The notes: a model not told the origin generated them from the sequence alone. A stretch of DNA of 64,000 bases from Coffea arabica (GCF_036785885.1 NC_092323.1:8316501-8380500), one strand, 5' to 3'. Positions 23,013 to 36,104 are shown, numbered from the stretch's first letter. A program made the numbers and translations.

Positions 23013-26000
23013 ATGGAAAAGAACGATGGAGGCGAATCTCCCAAGGATTCAAGCCCACCAAATCCTTCACCCGCTCCAGAAGCATCTCCACCACCACCTC
23101 CTCCTGCATCCGACGCACCGCCTCCTGGGAACTCCACCACTTCTCCACCTCCTCCACCACCTTCACAACCAAACTCCCCTGCTCCAACCTCTTCACAATC
23201 ACCACCCCCACTCCCACCCAAACAAGGCTCTCCCTCGTCCTCGCCTCCCCCGCCACCACCACAGCGGAGCGGAACACCATCAGGGAACACTACATCACCT
23301 CCCAGCGGGTCCAATCCAGTTGCTCCTGCCGCCCCTGGGAGATCAACACACCCATCTCGCGGTGCCCCTGCAGCACAAAACTCCCCACCTTCTTCAGGCT
23401 CCTCTGGTAGTGACTCCTCACCATCTTCTGACTCCGGACCAATTATTGCTGGAGTAGTTGTGGCAGGAGCTGTGGCTGTTGCTTTTCTCTTGGTTTGGCT
23501 AATGTGTTCCAAGAAAAAGAAGAAACAACCATACTATATGGATCATGGACGTCCCCCGAAAGGTCTGTCAGGTCTCCACACACATTTGTACTTCATTTTC
23601 TCACTTTCTGATATATACTGGTACTTGATTACTTTTGATTAGTACTCCACATCTGTCAAACGGGATCCTCTCTTCTGTCAACCAATACTACACGGTTCTT
23701 ACTTGGATTTGCTGAGTCATAATAATGTATAGTATGACCAAAAGTTAAAAGCCTATGGAGATAGCATTTGAAGTTAATTTACATGGACCTCATAAATCTA
23801 TGTTCTAGTAGATGCTAACAAGATGCAATAAATTATGAGCCTGTTTGAGGGAAAAGAAGTTAACAAAATAGAGAATTTGCGTAGTTATGATGTATTCGGG
23901 GTAAATTGACCAAGTCATTTGTTATCTGGAATGTTCAGATGCATACTATAATGGCTCCAGTCTTTGGAACAACCCGAACCCAGAGCACGTTGTTAAGGTT
24001 CCACCACCACCAGGTGGGATGGCAGGCCCCGGTGGTGGCTGGGCTGCTGCACCTCTAACACCCGACGGAAATGCAAGCAGTGAATATAGCTCAAACTTTG
24101 GGCATAATCCTGCAAGTTTACCACCTCCATCACCAGGTCTAGGTGGATTTAACAAGAGCCAGTTCGGGTACGAGGAGCTAGCTGCGGCTACTGGTGGGTT
24201 TTCTCAAGCTAATTTGCTGGGCCAAGGTGGATTTGGGTATGTACACAAAGGTGTACTGACTGATGGAAGGGAGGTCGCTGTTAAGAGCTTGAAGTCAGGT
24301 AGTGGGCAAGGCGAGAGAGAATTTCAGGCTGAGGTCGAAATCATTAGCCGTGTCCATCATCGGCACCTTGTGTCACTTGTTGGATACTGTATTGCTGACG
24401 GACAAAGGATGTTGGTTTATGAATTTGTTACAAACAAGACCTTGGAGTTCCATCTTCATGGTAAATTTTTTCTTCCTCAAGTACCTTGTTGCTTCCAGTT
24501 TACCAACTCAACGAATACCATGTTGATTGTCAATATTTTCCAACACTTCACTTCTGTTTGCTTGATAATTTCCTCCAAAGTGTCTAAAACAAAATTTTGG
24601 GTTGAAGGAAAGGGTCAGCCGGTCATGGATTGGGCGGTTAGGCTTCGGATTGCATTAGGATCAGCAAAAGGCCTGGCTTACCTCCACGAAGATTGTGTGA
24701 AATTCTTCTCCACCTTCTCTCCGCTCTCCTCCTCCTCTTTCCCCTCTCTTTCCCCTCTTCTGAATCGTATATACTGCTTCATTTATGGGTGCAGGCTATC
24801 CTAAAATTATCCACCGTGACATCAAGGCAGCCAACATTCTACTCGATGACAAGTTTGAAGCTATGGTAACAATTTAAAAGCCTTTGACAAAGTACAATCT
24901 TCACAAATAGTTGCAAAATGACTTACAGCCGATGGTGTAACTTTTACCCAGGTGGCAGATTTTGGATTGGCAAAGCTCTCTTCTGATAATTATACTCATG
25001 TCTCAACTCGCGTCATGGGGACTTTCGGGTCAGTCAAACTGAACATTCGGATAATAACTTTCTTCAATTTTGGGAGAGAGACTCTTTCTTGTACACATAG
25101 TCTGTTAGTCATAAAAATGCCCCCAAGCAGGGAAAAGTGCATATAAACCATTATCATGTAGCTGAATGAAATCTTCAGATGTCAGCTCGTATTACTAGAA
25201 CTTTTCTGAATAAATATTTGTAAGTTGCATCCTCTTGTGATAGTTCTCTCAAGAGTGCGCTGATTTCTCAGTGTGTTAATTAGAAGTTGGTTAAAATGTA
25301 TCTAGCATTTCGTTCTGAAAACATGTGATCTCGAAACTGGAGAGGAGCTTGAATGACTTTTCTAACGTGGGCACTTCCTGTTTGAGATTGCAGGTATCTG
25401 GCTCCTGAGTATGCATCGAGTGGAAAGCTAACAGAAAAATCAGATGTCTTCTCATACGGGGTCATGCTCTTAGAGCTCATAACTGGGAAGAGACCTGTTG
25501 ATCCCACCAATAAATTCATGGAAGATAGTTTGGTGGACTGGGTTTGTCCTTGAATCCTCTTTGTGCAAATTCAAGTCTCTTAGGCCGTTTTACACCTGTT
25601 CTACTACCATTTTTTTTTTTTTATTGGGGCTCTAGCTTGATCTCACGAACTTGATCTCTTTCACATATAACAGGCTCGACCACTACTTTCTAAGGCACTT
25701 GAAGATGGTGACTATAGTGAGATAGTTGATCCACGTTTAGAAGGAAACTATGTCGCCCATGAGATGGCTAGAATGATAGCCGCCGCTGCTGCATGTATTC
25801 GTCATTCTGCTAGAAGACGCCCAAAAATGAGCCAGGTACATCTCTAGGCATTGCTTCCGGAAAGAGTGTTAGAAAGAAAACATACTGTGAAGCTGCAGGA
25901 GCCAAGTAGACACAGTTTTTGAAGCTAAGTCCAATATCTTTTGCGTCATAAAATTGGCTCATCGCAACCTAAGTGATTGCGAGGGGGCTAATCCTTTTGG

Positions 26001-26511
26001 GCGAGTAATCTATAACCTAGAAAAGCTCCTCTATATAGACGATTGGCTTAAGACAGAAGTGCAATTTATGAATCCAACTGTAGATTATTCTAATTTGTTC
26101 AGGAGTGATTTCATCTTTTCTGTCTTCAGCATGAGACGCAAGAGTATATAGTATAGTTTATGTTTAATCAGTTCATGGCCTGATACATTCCTTATATGAA
26201 AACAGATTGTGCACGCCCTGGACGGAGATTCGTCACTGGAGGACTTGAACAATGGTCCAAAGCAAAATCAAAAAGGTGGCCTTGGTTCACAAGGCGCGGT
26301 CGAGTCACAGACGTATGACACTAAAATGTACAATGCTGACATGAACAGGTTCAGGAAGATGATAATGAATACCCAGGAGTATAACAGCAGCGAATTCGGT
26401 GCAACTAGTGACTATGGGCTGAATCCGTCCGCTTCAAGCAGTGACTCCAGAGAGTCTGCTGCTGAGCACCAGAAGCCGAAACCATCGACCGGCCTAACTG
26501 CTGAACACTAG
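23013..26511 (+). CDS. Proline-rich extensin-like receptor kinase (PERK family)
   Basis: Eight exons: 23013-23562, 23939-24460, 24608-24694, 24795-24865, 24952-25028, 25394-25541, 25674-25835, 26206-26511. All phases close, giving 640 residues. Residues ~10-140 are a Pro/Ser-rich extracellular region with SPPPPPP runs. Residues ~143-166 form the transmembrane helix ([20 protein letters not shown]), followed by KKKKK. A Gly/Pro linker leads to a Ser/Thr kinase: [11 protein letters not shown] loop, VAVKSLK lysine, [14 protein letters not shown] catalytic loop (RD type), ADFGLAK, and [20 protein letters not shown]. There is no classical signal peptide, as usual for PERKs. PERKs sit at the cell wall and sense wall state or wounding; which member this is cannot be told. 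Exon 3 uses donor GTGTGA, less usual but phase-consistent. Confidence 0.93.
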
Positions 26512-27692
26512 AAGCTAAGCCACCTAAAAATGCTATTGCCTTTTTTTTTCTGATTATTATTGCTTGTTCCACTACAAGTTTTAATTTTTACTCCAAACCA
26601 GGGAATTCATCGAGTTCTTGTTCCAGAAAGCAGAACTAAAGATGTTTTAGTATCAAGTGAAATCTGCGCACCACCGCTCTTATACTGTTCTAAATTAAAA
26701 CCACGTCAGATTTATGTATAAATATAAAAACAATTAATTAGAATACATATATATATACACACATAAAATATACATGTACTACTACAATCTTTTAGTATAT
26801 GAGTTTGGGTGGGTTGGCTCAGGGGCAATAGCCGCCCTTTCCCAAGGCTTAATTAATGCTTGGTTTTGAGTTTTTGAACTTTTAATTCTCGTTTTGTCAC
26901 TTCCCTTGTCCCCAATGTATGGAAGGGAACAACATTTTGTGCAACAAATAGTTTTACTCTTTGTGGCTCATGGCTATCAAATTGTCTCACATTGCTTGCA
27001 TCAACATCCAAAATACACGAGCTCTGGACGGTTCGTTCTTTATTTATTTTCCCCTTCTTTTCGCGTTATGCTAGAGACAGACTTTTAAAGGCTTGCAATT
27101 TTAGTTCAAGAATCAGGGGTGGATGCATGGCTGGAGGTAGTAAATATTAAGCCGATTTTTTTTTTCACTAAGCTATCAACATGCATTTGCAAGGAAGAAA
27201 TATATTATGAAAAACGGTTCCTTTATAAAGTATAGTGTACATTTTTTTTTAACTATTAGATTTAGATCATTGGCACGTAACCTGAATTCAATATGAAATA
27301 TAAATCATGTACATGTGAAATATATCCATAATTGCTAGTATAAAAAATTCACTGCATTGTTAGTACATAAAAAGTTATTTCTCCTTTACATCACAAAAAA
27401 AAATATATGAATAAATCTTATATACACTATCATTATATATACCATTATAATTAGATGAATGCTACGATTCAAATTTAATAACATATTGTTAAGTTGATAC
27501 CATATACTACCAAATTTAACAGCATAATATTGCGTTATAGTATATACAAGATTAATCCAAAATTTATACTATCAAAATTTTGACAATCAGCGACAGACAA
27601 TTACAAATACGATATGATGAAACAAATGTCGGTAAAACAGGATCTCAGAACTAAGAATATTACGCAGTCCTAAAAAATATGTTCATTATTGT
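26512..27692. other. 3' flank of PERK and intergenic DNA
   Basis: The 3' UTR probably extends to ~26700. About 26805-26890 has a tRNA-like TTGGCTCAGGGG word and might be a SINE fragment, but a second box and target duplications are missing. The remainder is A/T-rich with nothing recognised. Confidence 0.45.
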
Positions 27693-27916
27693 AAGTCGTG
27701 TAAGCCCCCTCTCCCTCTCTCGGTGCGGGCAACTTAGATGGTTTTCGTCTTCTCCTCTTTAGGAGCATGTCTCATGTTCGACTCCCGAAAGCTACTGTGC
27801 TGTGATTTTTGGAGCGGGTTCTCACAGCCTAGGAGAAAAGTAGTCTGGCCCGCTTAGGTGATTCTGGCTAGGCCAGGATACCTCCCACTTAACCAAAAAA
27901 AAAAAAGTCAGTGTAA
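27693..27916 (+). mobile_element. tRNA-derived SINE (family B)
   Basis: The element body is 27704 to ~27904. The flanking direct repeats are AAGTCGTGTAA (27693-27703) and AAGTCAGTGTAA (27905-27916), which differ by one base. The head contains a clear polymerase III box B (GTTCGACTCCC), and the element ends with a 12-base A-tail. The body differs from family A at 2212 and 40107. Confidence 0.78.
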
Positions 27917-28534
27917 ACCGGCCCACGAAATTTCGAGTTCATGTACTCATTAGATAGTATAAAACCTGCCCCTCGATTAGCTCCCATAAGTCGGTGCAAA
28001 ATCAAATATCCTATTTTCTGGAACAAATTATTTACAAATTTTTTAGTCAACAAGCTTATGGCGAACCTTACTTACAGCGTACAAATTATTCTCCTTTTCT
28101 CAACACTTCTCTTTCGATGAGCACAAGAACAAAATTATAAAGTAAAATTTGATTTTGGGAATTTGATAAATCTTTTTTTACCCAAAAGAATTTGATAAAA
28201 GGAAAAAACACAGAAAAGAAAAACTTCAAACGCGTGAGCGACTCAGAACGAGTCACGAAACTAGCGACTCAACTCGTGATGTTTCCCTGACTCGACCCCA
28301 TATGCATCTAATATCTATATAAGCCCATGGAAAAATCCCTTTCGTCTCTCGAGGCTCATGTTGCCGCTTTTATGTGTCGTCGGCTCTAGGCACAGAACAA
28401 TCGTGTTTTAGATCCGATATTCCGACCGCCCTATCGATTGTATTTCACCGTCTGATTATTCCATTTTCGCATCGATTAACAAGTATAGACCCTCAGACAA
28501 ACCCTAGGACGCAGCAGCTTAATCTCCAGCGACG
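27917..28534 (+). other. Upstream region and 5' UTR of U1-70K
   Basis: A promoter-like stretch of mixed composition precedes the gene. The TATA box is listed separately. The 5' UTR runs to the ATG at 28535. Confidence 0.55.
28315..28322 (+). promoter_or_regulatory. Probable TATA box of U1-70K
   Basis: TATATAAG about 215 bases before the ATG, followed at once by GCCCATGG. The GCCCA motif is frequent in plant housekeeping promoters. Start of transcription would be near 28345-28355. Confidence 0.5.
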
Positions 28535-31500
28535 ATGGGAGACTACAGCGATGCCTTAATGCGTAACCAGAACGCCGCCGTTCAGGCTCGCACAAAGGCT
28601 CAGAATCGTGCCAATGTTATGCAACTCAAGCTGGTGCTCGCTCTAAACCCTAGTTTTTAATCTGTTAAGTTTACATTCTAGCTTTTTAGGTTTAGTTATC
28701 TATTACTTAAGCTTGATATTCTATTAGCTAATCCTAGTTTGATTTAACTGTTTAGTTATTCAATGTAAGTGATGGATGGAATTAAAGTCTTAGTCTAGCA
28801 GTTTCTGGATAAGGTTCTCCCTAAACATTTATTTTGGTGCATTCTGTGCATCTTTTTACGTTTAATTGCATTTGTTAATTATAAATAGGTCGGAGAAATC
28901 CATTCGGAGATGTATGGCTATTAGCTTTTGTTAAATTGCCTTCGTTGGATGACAGTGGCAATGAATTTGATGATTATAATTTTTAGTGAAGTTTGAGAAA
29001 AAAAATAAAGCGGTCGTATGTGCATGTGTTGATGGTGCTTTTAAATTGTTGGGAAGTGCTTGAGATTTCCTGATAAATTATGTCATAATCTGTGTACCTG
29101 TTTGTTTACCTGATTTTTACTCGATTGTTTTTCTTTTGACGCGTAGATTGGTCAAAGTCATCCAACAGGTTTAACAACCAATCTTCTGAAGTTGTTTGAA
29201 CCCCGACCTCCTTTGGAATATAAGCCGCCTCCAGAGAAGAGAAAATGCCCTCCATATACAGGTTACAAGTTGTTATGTGGAGTTGAAATTTTCAGCTCCA
29301 GTCTGAGAAGCATTTTGTGTTTGTTAAGCCACTTTTTTGACATGGATTTGTTACTTTTATGCCTCAGGTATGGCACAATTTGTTAGTAATTTTGCTCAAC
29401 CTGGAGATGCTGAATATGCTCCACCTGTTCAGAAGGCTGAAACTCCTGTAAGATTCAATTTTCAACCGTCTGCATGTATTTCTGATATTTGTCAAAGCTA
29501 TTACCTGAATCTGGAATTCCTCCATTCTGTTTTGAATGGGTTGTTGCTACTGCTGGTCACAAGAATGTATGTCTGTTGTACCGTGTCTTTCAGCTGGAAA
29601 TAGCGAATGTTGATGAAATTTGTTCTGTGTTATTTGAGGGGTTTGATGTACTATATACTTCACATCTTACTTGAAATAGCTCTAGTGGTACCATGACTTG
29701 CTGTCCTTATTAGTTCCAATTCCTGGTATCAGTTTCAAGATGCAATTTAGTTGCCATCCTCTTTTTTTTTTGCATTACACTGTTTAATTTTGTCAGTACC
29801 AGCCATAAAACTTGAATGGAATGTTTGGCAATTAGAATAAATAATATGCAGTTTTGTCTTAATGCTGTAATTTCTTTCTTGTTTGGTGGACTTCTTTTTT
29901 ATTTTGTTTAATTAGTTTATGTACCATCTGGTATTTGTTCAGTACAGTTTACTACACCCACAATGGGTGAATTTCCCTGGAAAAATGGATTCCTTTCTAT
30001 TCATTTTTTTAACATGAATTGAATTTTAGGTGCATGCTGTTCCTTTTTTTTGCTTGCTATTAGGGGTTACCTATAATATGGTGCCTTTTACTAATCAAAG
30101 AACATGTGCATATATAATGAAGCAAATTCTGTAATTTTGTTGATTTATTGGCAAAAAAAGGTAGAAAGAAGGGCCAGGATCCACAAAATTCGACTCGAGG
30201 AGGGCACAAAAAAAGCTGCTGAGGAGCTTGAGAAATGTAATCATCATGTCACTCTCTTTATTTGTTTAAGCAATTCATAAACTGAAGAGAGGATCTTTAT
30301 AGACTAACTAGTTGCTGTAATTTTTGTGCAGATGACCCAAATAATGACCCCAATATTTCTGGAGATCCGTATAAAACACTGTTTGTGGCTAGGCTTGTAA
30401 GTGATGTGATGCTGCTAATCTTTACAAGAGCCTTAATATTTTCTTACATTTTGGTTTAAATCTATTTGACACATATTTTCATTTTCAGAATTATGAGACA
30501 ACTGAGAGCAGAATCAAAAGGGAGTTTGAGGCTTATGGTGCTATCAAGCGGGTAGGTATTAAAGAGCACCGAGAGTGTGCTCTGGTTATTGGCTTTTGGT
30601 TTGGTAAGAAATTCACCATAATGGTGAATTGCAAATCCCTCGCCTCTTCTGATCACCCATCTCCAACCCTTAGTCACTTCCCTCACTGCTCCCCAAACAA
30701 TAGGAAAAATAATAGGGGAAAAAAAGAAAAGAAGCAAGTACAGGAAAGGTAAATATGTGACAAGGAAATAAAAGCATAAAGGAAAATTGACATCACTTTA
30801 TACCTGCCTCCTATTATCTCTTTTGGATAATAATTGTGGAGTTTTTGGTTCTGGAGAGCACACAATTTGTGGCAAGACTACAAAACTGACTTGAGTTAAA
30901 TTTCCTTATAGCCAACATATCCTGTATCCAAAATGTCCTTGTACATGAATTGTTTTGTATAATTGATTTGAGTCGGGATTTATACCTTTTATAATTATCA
31001 TAAACTTGATAAATTAAATTTATTTACTATACCATTTTCTGTGTCTTACTCCTAAGAACTTTGTAAAAATTGTCTGCTCATCTGAAGTTGGGCAATGCTA
31101 ATTTCAACATCTGAAGTTAGGCAAATATTAATTTCAAGTTGTCTCACAAGTTCACTTTAGTATCATTGGCATTCCATAGTTTTAGGGCCCTTGGAAAAGT
31201 TAAAAGAGTGTTTGAACGGCTGATTAATAGCAACATTTTTGCTGTGATTGAGAATGGTTGGATGTGGTCATCGAGATTGGAGCTCTTGCTCAGGTATCTT
31301 AAAATTGCATGTAGGTTTGTCTCCGTTGCCCTTCCTTACCTCTTTTGAAATTTGTTGAGTGTAAGAAGTTGCCCTGGGTACTGTTCTAGTGTTAGGTACT
31401 GCTTCTATGGTAGGTTTTAAAATATTAAGTAGTAACCCTGGTAAGGGGGGAATTTGCTTATGGTGGCTTTGGTTCATTCATTCATTCAATGGTACCATTT

Positions 31501-34193
31501 TGATTCAAAAGATGGTGCTTCATCCTGCAAAGCAAAGCTGAATACTTAAGTTGAGCAACATAGTGATGGATGGTGCCTTTTGGCCCTTGTTCATGCCGAG
31601 ACTGGAGACTGACAACTTAATTCTGCACTGGGTAAAAAATGTCGGGAGTATTAGCCATCTCTATCCTTTTCTTTACTGTTTAGCACGTGCCTTTTCTGCT
31701 ACTAAAATCTTACTTTTGGATTTAAAGGCTATCAAAAACGTTTCAGCGGTTCAGAAGATATCCTGGTATTTGACATATTACATATAGTTGTTTTGCCATT
31801 TAAAAATATCCCTGGTAAGGGGAGGTTAGTTTGTCCAACTGGTAAAATGTCCTCGTCATTGTGCAACTCTAGCAGTGATGGTGATGCATCTGGCCTTGGA
31901 AGCTGTATATTTCAAAGGTGAGCACGGCTATGAGGCATAATGCCTGTCTGCCGTGCAATAGGATTTTACTATATCTGACATATGAAGTGCACAAAATAGA
32001 AACGTATTGTATTTATAATGTCATGTGTGCAGCAGATCAAAGCACTCTTTTATGACTCTGCTTATTTGCAAAATATTTTACTTTTGCAGGTTCGCTTAGT
32101 AACGGATAAATCGACAAATAAACCAAGAGGCTATGCTTTCATTGAATATGTTCACACCCGTGATATGAAAGGTCTTGTATCTGTAGAACACTTTGGCCTA
32201 CTGATTTTTTGGTTATTGGTGTTGACATTTCTTTCCTGATGTTGTTTTGTCTTAATTTATTTTGTGACGTCAATTTATGCTAATTGATATGTGCAGCTGC
32301 ATATAAACAAGCTGATGGTAAGAAAATTGATAACCGGAGGGTGCTTGTTGATGTTGAACGTGGAAGGACTGTTCCGAATTGGCGACCCCGTAGGCTGGGT
32401 GGTGGCCTTGGAACAACTAGAGTTGGAGGTGAAGAACTCAATCAGAGGTACTCTGGGAGGTAGGACCTAGTTACCATTATGTGAACACGCATTAATTTTT
32501 CATCAAATGGTAAAATCTTTCAAGCTGCTGTCATCTGGGCCACTTCAGAAATGAAAATTGAAAATGCTTTTCACTTCCCTGTACTGAGATTTTATCACAG
32601 AACTCGTTAAAAGAATTGAGGCGGTAATTTCCAGCTCTTCTATTCATTCTTGGGAGGGAATAAGTAATTCTGTTCATCTGGATTCCAATTTTCAGTTATT
32701 TTATTTGAATGATTTGGTGTTTGCTGTAGCTTGTCTATACCTTTTTGTGGTTTGGGTATATTTCTTGTTGGAATCTCCAATGAAAGTGCATTCTCATGTT
32801 ACCAAATTGATTTCCTTGCAAAAGGGTCTTGGGAGGATAAACAAATTTAGCCTCTTGGTGTAGTATGTGCCAGGTCTCTGATATTTATGAACTGGGTGGG
32901 GATCATGATAAAAATAAACATGGTCTTTTCTAGAAAAGCTGAAGGTGCAGTTGTATTTGTAATGGTATTGCACTGTGTGTTTTCATGCATATGATTGCAT
33001 TATCATTTGAGATATGGTATGTTAGTTATAATCATTTGAAATATATCTTGATTCAGTTTAGAGAGTGCTCCTCATTTTATGGAATGTCATAAATGTTTAC
33101 ATCACTTAAATTGTTCAGAGAGCAAGTACAACCTGGAGGGGCATCTCATTCTGAGGAACCAAGAATGCGGGATGATCGAGATCGGTAATACACCTTCTTG
33201 TAGTCCTCCATTTCACATTCTTATGTCTTGATTATTGTTACTTTTTAAAAATTCAATATGTTGCTGAACAGAAGAAATAAGTTTAAATATGTTTGGTGGA
33301 TATTCTATCTTGAGTGAGAGAGATGTTGAAGCAGTACATCATGAATTATTGAAGCAGTACATTATGAATTATCTTGACATCTCGTCCTAATCATGCTCTG
33401 GAATTTGTACATGTTGCCTTTGTCTGCAACTCATTTATATGATGACTGTTTTAGGGAGAGGGAGAAGTCCCGTGAAAGGGTCAGGGATAGGGAAAGAGAA
33501 CGAGAAAGGTCTCAGGAGCGCTCTCAAGACAGAACAAGAGATCGTGAGCACCGAGAGGATAGGCACCATAGAGATCGTGAAAGAAACAGAGATAGGGACA
33601 AGGAGAGAGACCGTGGTCGTGACCGTGACCGTGATCGAGATCGAACACGTGATCGCGATCGCGGTCGGGACCGTGGTCGTGATTATGAACGTGATGGAGA
33701 CAGATCTCGTGATCGAGAACGTGATCGCAATCGTGAGAGGGAGAGGGATAGAGACCGGGATTATGAAGTTGGTGATGCTGACAATGATCGTGGTCGTTCT
33801 CATGATAGAGAGTATGACTATGACAAAGTTGAAGCTAAGCATGACCGAGAGCGGCATGGCGAAAGAGAGAGAAACTATGATCATGCGGAGCAGGAGGATG
33901 ATCGTGGATGGTATGAACAATCAGATCATGGGCGTAAGCGTCCAGAAGGGGAGCATGACCATGGACACTATGACTATTATGATCACTATCAAGGTCAGGG
34001 ACAGTATGATAATCAAGGTGCCCAGGGTGATGATGACCGTTATCAAGATTCTGACCGATATCATGACAGATATGATCAGATGGATGAGGACAACTATGGT
34101 TATGAGCGAACAACATCTGAGCCACAAGAGAAAGACCGAGATTATCAGCGTTCTGATAGGTCGCTCTCTCACTCGCTCTCTCAGGATTACTAG
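28535..34193 (+). CDS. U1 small nuclear ribonucleoprotein 70 kDa (U1-70K)
   Basis: Ten exons: 28535-28633, 29147-29261, 29368-29447, 30161-30236, 30332-30396, 30489-30551, 32090-32171, 32297-32459, 33119-33184, 33455-34193; 515 residues, all phases close. The N-terminus carries the conserved U1-70K segment ([20 protein letters not shown]). Residues ~138-216 are an RNA-recognition motif with RNP2 LFVARL and RNP1 RGYAFIEY, which binds stem-loop I of U1 snRNA. The end is a long Arg/Asp/Glu/Ser-rich tail (DRDRDRDR-like) that in plants contacts SR proteins. It acts in the nucleus in 5' splice-site recognition. Intron 6 (30552-32089, 1538 bp) is the longest intron. The tail repeats make false open frames on the other strand and frame. 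It is longer than Arabidopsis U1-70K (about 427 aa), through the tail. Confidence 0.96.
30552..32089 (+). other. Long sixth intron of U1-70K, probable regulated intron
   Basis: Donor GTAGGT and acceptor CTTTTGCAG split the RRM between KR and VRLVTDK. In plants the sixth intron of U1-70K is known to be unusually long and to be retained in an alternative transcript encoding a truncated protein. The position here inside the RRM matches. Retention would add a few residues after codon 166 and then hit a stop. No coding exon is supported inside; its open frames are short and unrelated. Confidence 0.7.
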
Positions 34194-34680
34194 TACTAAT
34201 TACCAATGCAATGGTACTTGCGAGTTTCTTGTGCTTCGCTGGTAAGGTTAATGAGGTCATAGTGTGCTTGTTGCTCTACAATAAAATTCTGATGCTTTAA
34301 TTTGCTTGTTTCTGCAACTATTTTCCCCTGAATATTGAATCTTTTGGTTGATAATCGGTTGGCTCAACACAATCATAAGGGTCTGATTTAGAAGTTCTGT
34401 ACCGAGTGCGAATTGTTTTAAGTTTTTGTGTTTTGTGTGTTTTTTCTGTTTATTGGAAGGAAATTGTGCATGTCAAGAACTTTTGTATACACTCTAGCAC
34501 TTGACTATTTGCCTGGATTCAGTCATTATATGAGATCTGCTAGTCTTGAAATTGCTATTGATAATTTGTGGATGACGATAATTGAAGCTGCACTGATGGT
34601 ATCCATGTTAAGAGTGTTATTTAGATCCCCATTGTCTTTACTGCTTAGTTAGGATACTCTGGTGTTAAATTTGAGAACTG
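34194..34680. other. 3' UTR and flank of U1-70K
   Basis: Contains AATAAA at 34281-34286, a candidate polyadenylation signal about 90 bases after the stop codon. The open frame at 34428-34652 has no recognised similarity. Confidence 0.5.
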
Positions 34681-35583
34681 TTAGAAAGCCAGACAACGGG
34701 TGGGGTAGAGACAGTGGAGAAAAGCTCCACTGCCTACTAATTTCCCCGCCCCTGCCTCGTTCCCCATCCCCGCTTCCCTGCCAGACTAATAAAAATTTAT
34801 TATATAATTTTATTATAGTTAAATTTTAGTAAATAATCAAGCATTAAAATATTAACACATATTATTATTCATTATAATTTTACAATTGAAACTCATAAAA
34901 ATAATCAAATAAAAATTAAAATAATTAAATTTTCGCTTTTGATACAAATATGATCAATAACTCATTGTTGCACTTGTGCATTTTTTTATTTGGAGAAAAA
35001 AGTATTATTGTATTAAATGTAATTAAAAATTTAGTATAAATGCATTACTCCCTTCATTTCATTTATTTAATTATGTTTAAAAAATTCAACTTTTTAAAAA
35101 TAGTAGTTTAATTGTGATATTTTTACTTCTTTTTTTAATTTTATTCTTATAAATTCAAAATTTAAATTTGAATGGTAATATTTATATGATTAAAAAAAAA
35201 AGAAGTATATTGAAAAAAAGGTTAAAAAATGTTTTGATTTTTTTAACATGGCAATTATTTTTGAATATTTTAAAATAAAAAATATGACACGTTCAATAAG
35301 ACGAAAGGAATAGTAAACATAGTATAACTAACTAATAATTTTTATTAATTAACATATATAATTATTAATATAATTGATAATATCAATTATATTATATATA
35401 TTAATATATATTATATAATATACATAATTAATAATATTATTATCATAAATTTATAATTAATTAAATTAAATATTATAAATATAATTATATACATATATAT
35501 TTATTTTTTTTAACAATCTAAACAGGGGAAAAAATTTCCCGCCCCATTAGCCTCTCGCAAGGCGGGTGCCAATTGCCATCCTT
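34681..35583. mobile_element. hAT-like element, copy 2, with a nested Stowaway MITE
   Basis: Matches copy 1 (16189-16863) along the A/T core (ATATAATTTTATTATA, AATTTTAGTAAATAATCAAG) and at the right end (ATTGCCATCCTTA). The left end is rearranged or diverged, so its exact border is uncertain, and no target duplication is visible. A 266-bp element at 35048-35313 interrupts it. Confidence 0.72.
35046..35315. mobile_element. Stowaway-like (Tc1/mariner) MITE
   Basis: The element is 35048-35313 (266 bp). TA lies on both sides (35046-35047, 35314-35315). The ends are inverted: CTCCCTTCATTTCATTT on the left; on the right the complement reads CTATTCCTTTCGTCTTATT. Copy 1 of the host element has no insert at this point, so the empty site supports a TA duplication. 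Confidence 0.85.
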
Positions 35584-36104
35584 ACTTTGGCCACCTGCAT
35601 AAAAATGGGCAACACTGCCAACGAAATCCCCACTCCAGAAAAAAAAGGTTTGAGACGATTTGGCACCCGAATCGATAAAAAGATAGCATATTTGTTATTC
35701 TTAAGCACATCCCTCTGCAGAAGGAATGCTTTAGGTTGTTCGGTATGTATAGTGTTGCAAGAAATACTCTTGGTCCTGAAAAGTATCGCTAGTAAAGGCC
35801 TTGCACGTCCAGCCACACGAAAGCTTTGCATTCGGTCATGTATTTTTTATGAGAACGAATTGAAAAAACTTGAGGTCAACATAAAATGGTCCAGATGTAA
35901 ACTGGAGTAGAACGAACGGATCGAACTTGAGGTCAGCCTGTTATGATTCAGATTTAAGCTGGAGTAATTTTCATGTTTCTCGTTCACGGTGATTAAGTCA
36001 GGAACAACGTATTATCTCTGCTATTTTAATAATTAGTCTCACTCCTTGCTTATATCTCTAGTTAATAAATACTTGTATGTATCTAAATAACGTACGTTCC
36101 TATT
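35584..36104. other. Intergenic DNA, nothing recognised
   Basis: Overlapping open frames on both strands (35547-35910) are about 100 codons long, but I recognise neither and see no splice or promoter context. Not called as a gene. Confidence 0.45.

Noticed and set aside
22960-23512. Minus-strand and alternate frames across the PERK proline-rich exon
   Set aside because: Created by CCN repeats; Gly/Glu- or His/Leu-rich translations are artefacts.
26805-26890. Possible SINE (TTGGCTCAGGGG word)
   Set aside because: No convincing box B, A-tail or target duplication.
33435-34260. Long open frames opposite and beside the U1-70K tail
   Set aside because: Shadows of the Arg/Asp/Glu repeat codons; composition is Ile/Thr/Val- or Met/Ile-rich with no domain.
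35566-35910. Overlapping ~100-codon open frames on both strands after hAT-like copy 2
   Set aside because: Neither has recognisable similarity or gene context; mutual overlap suggests chance.
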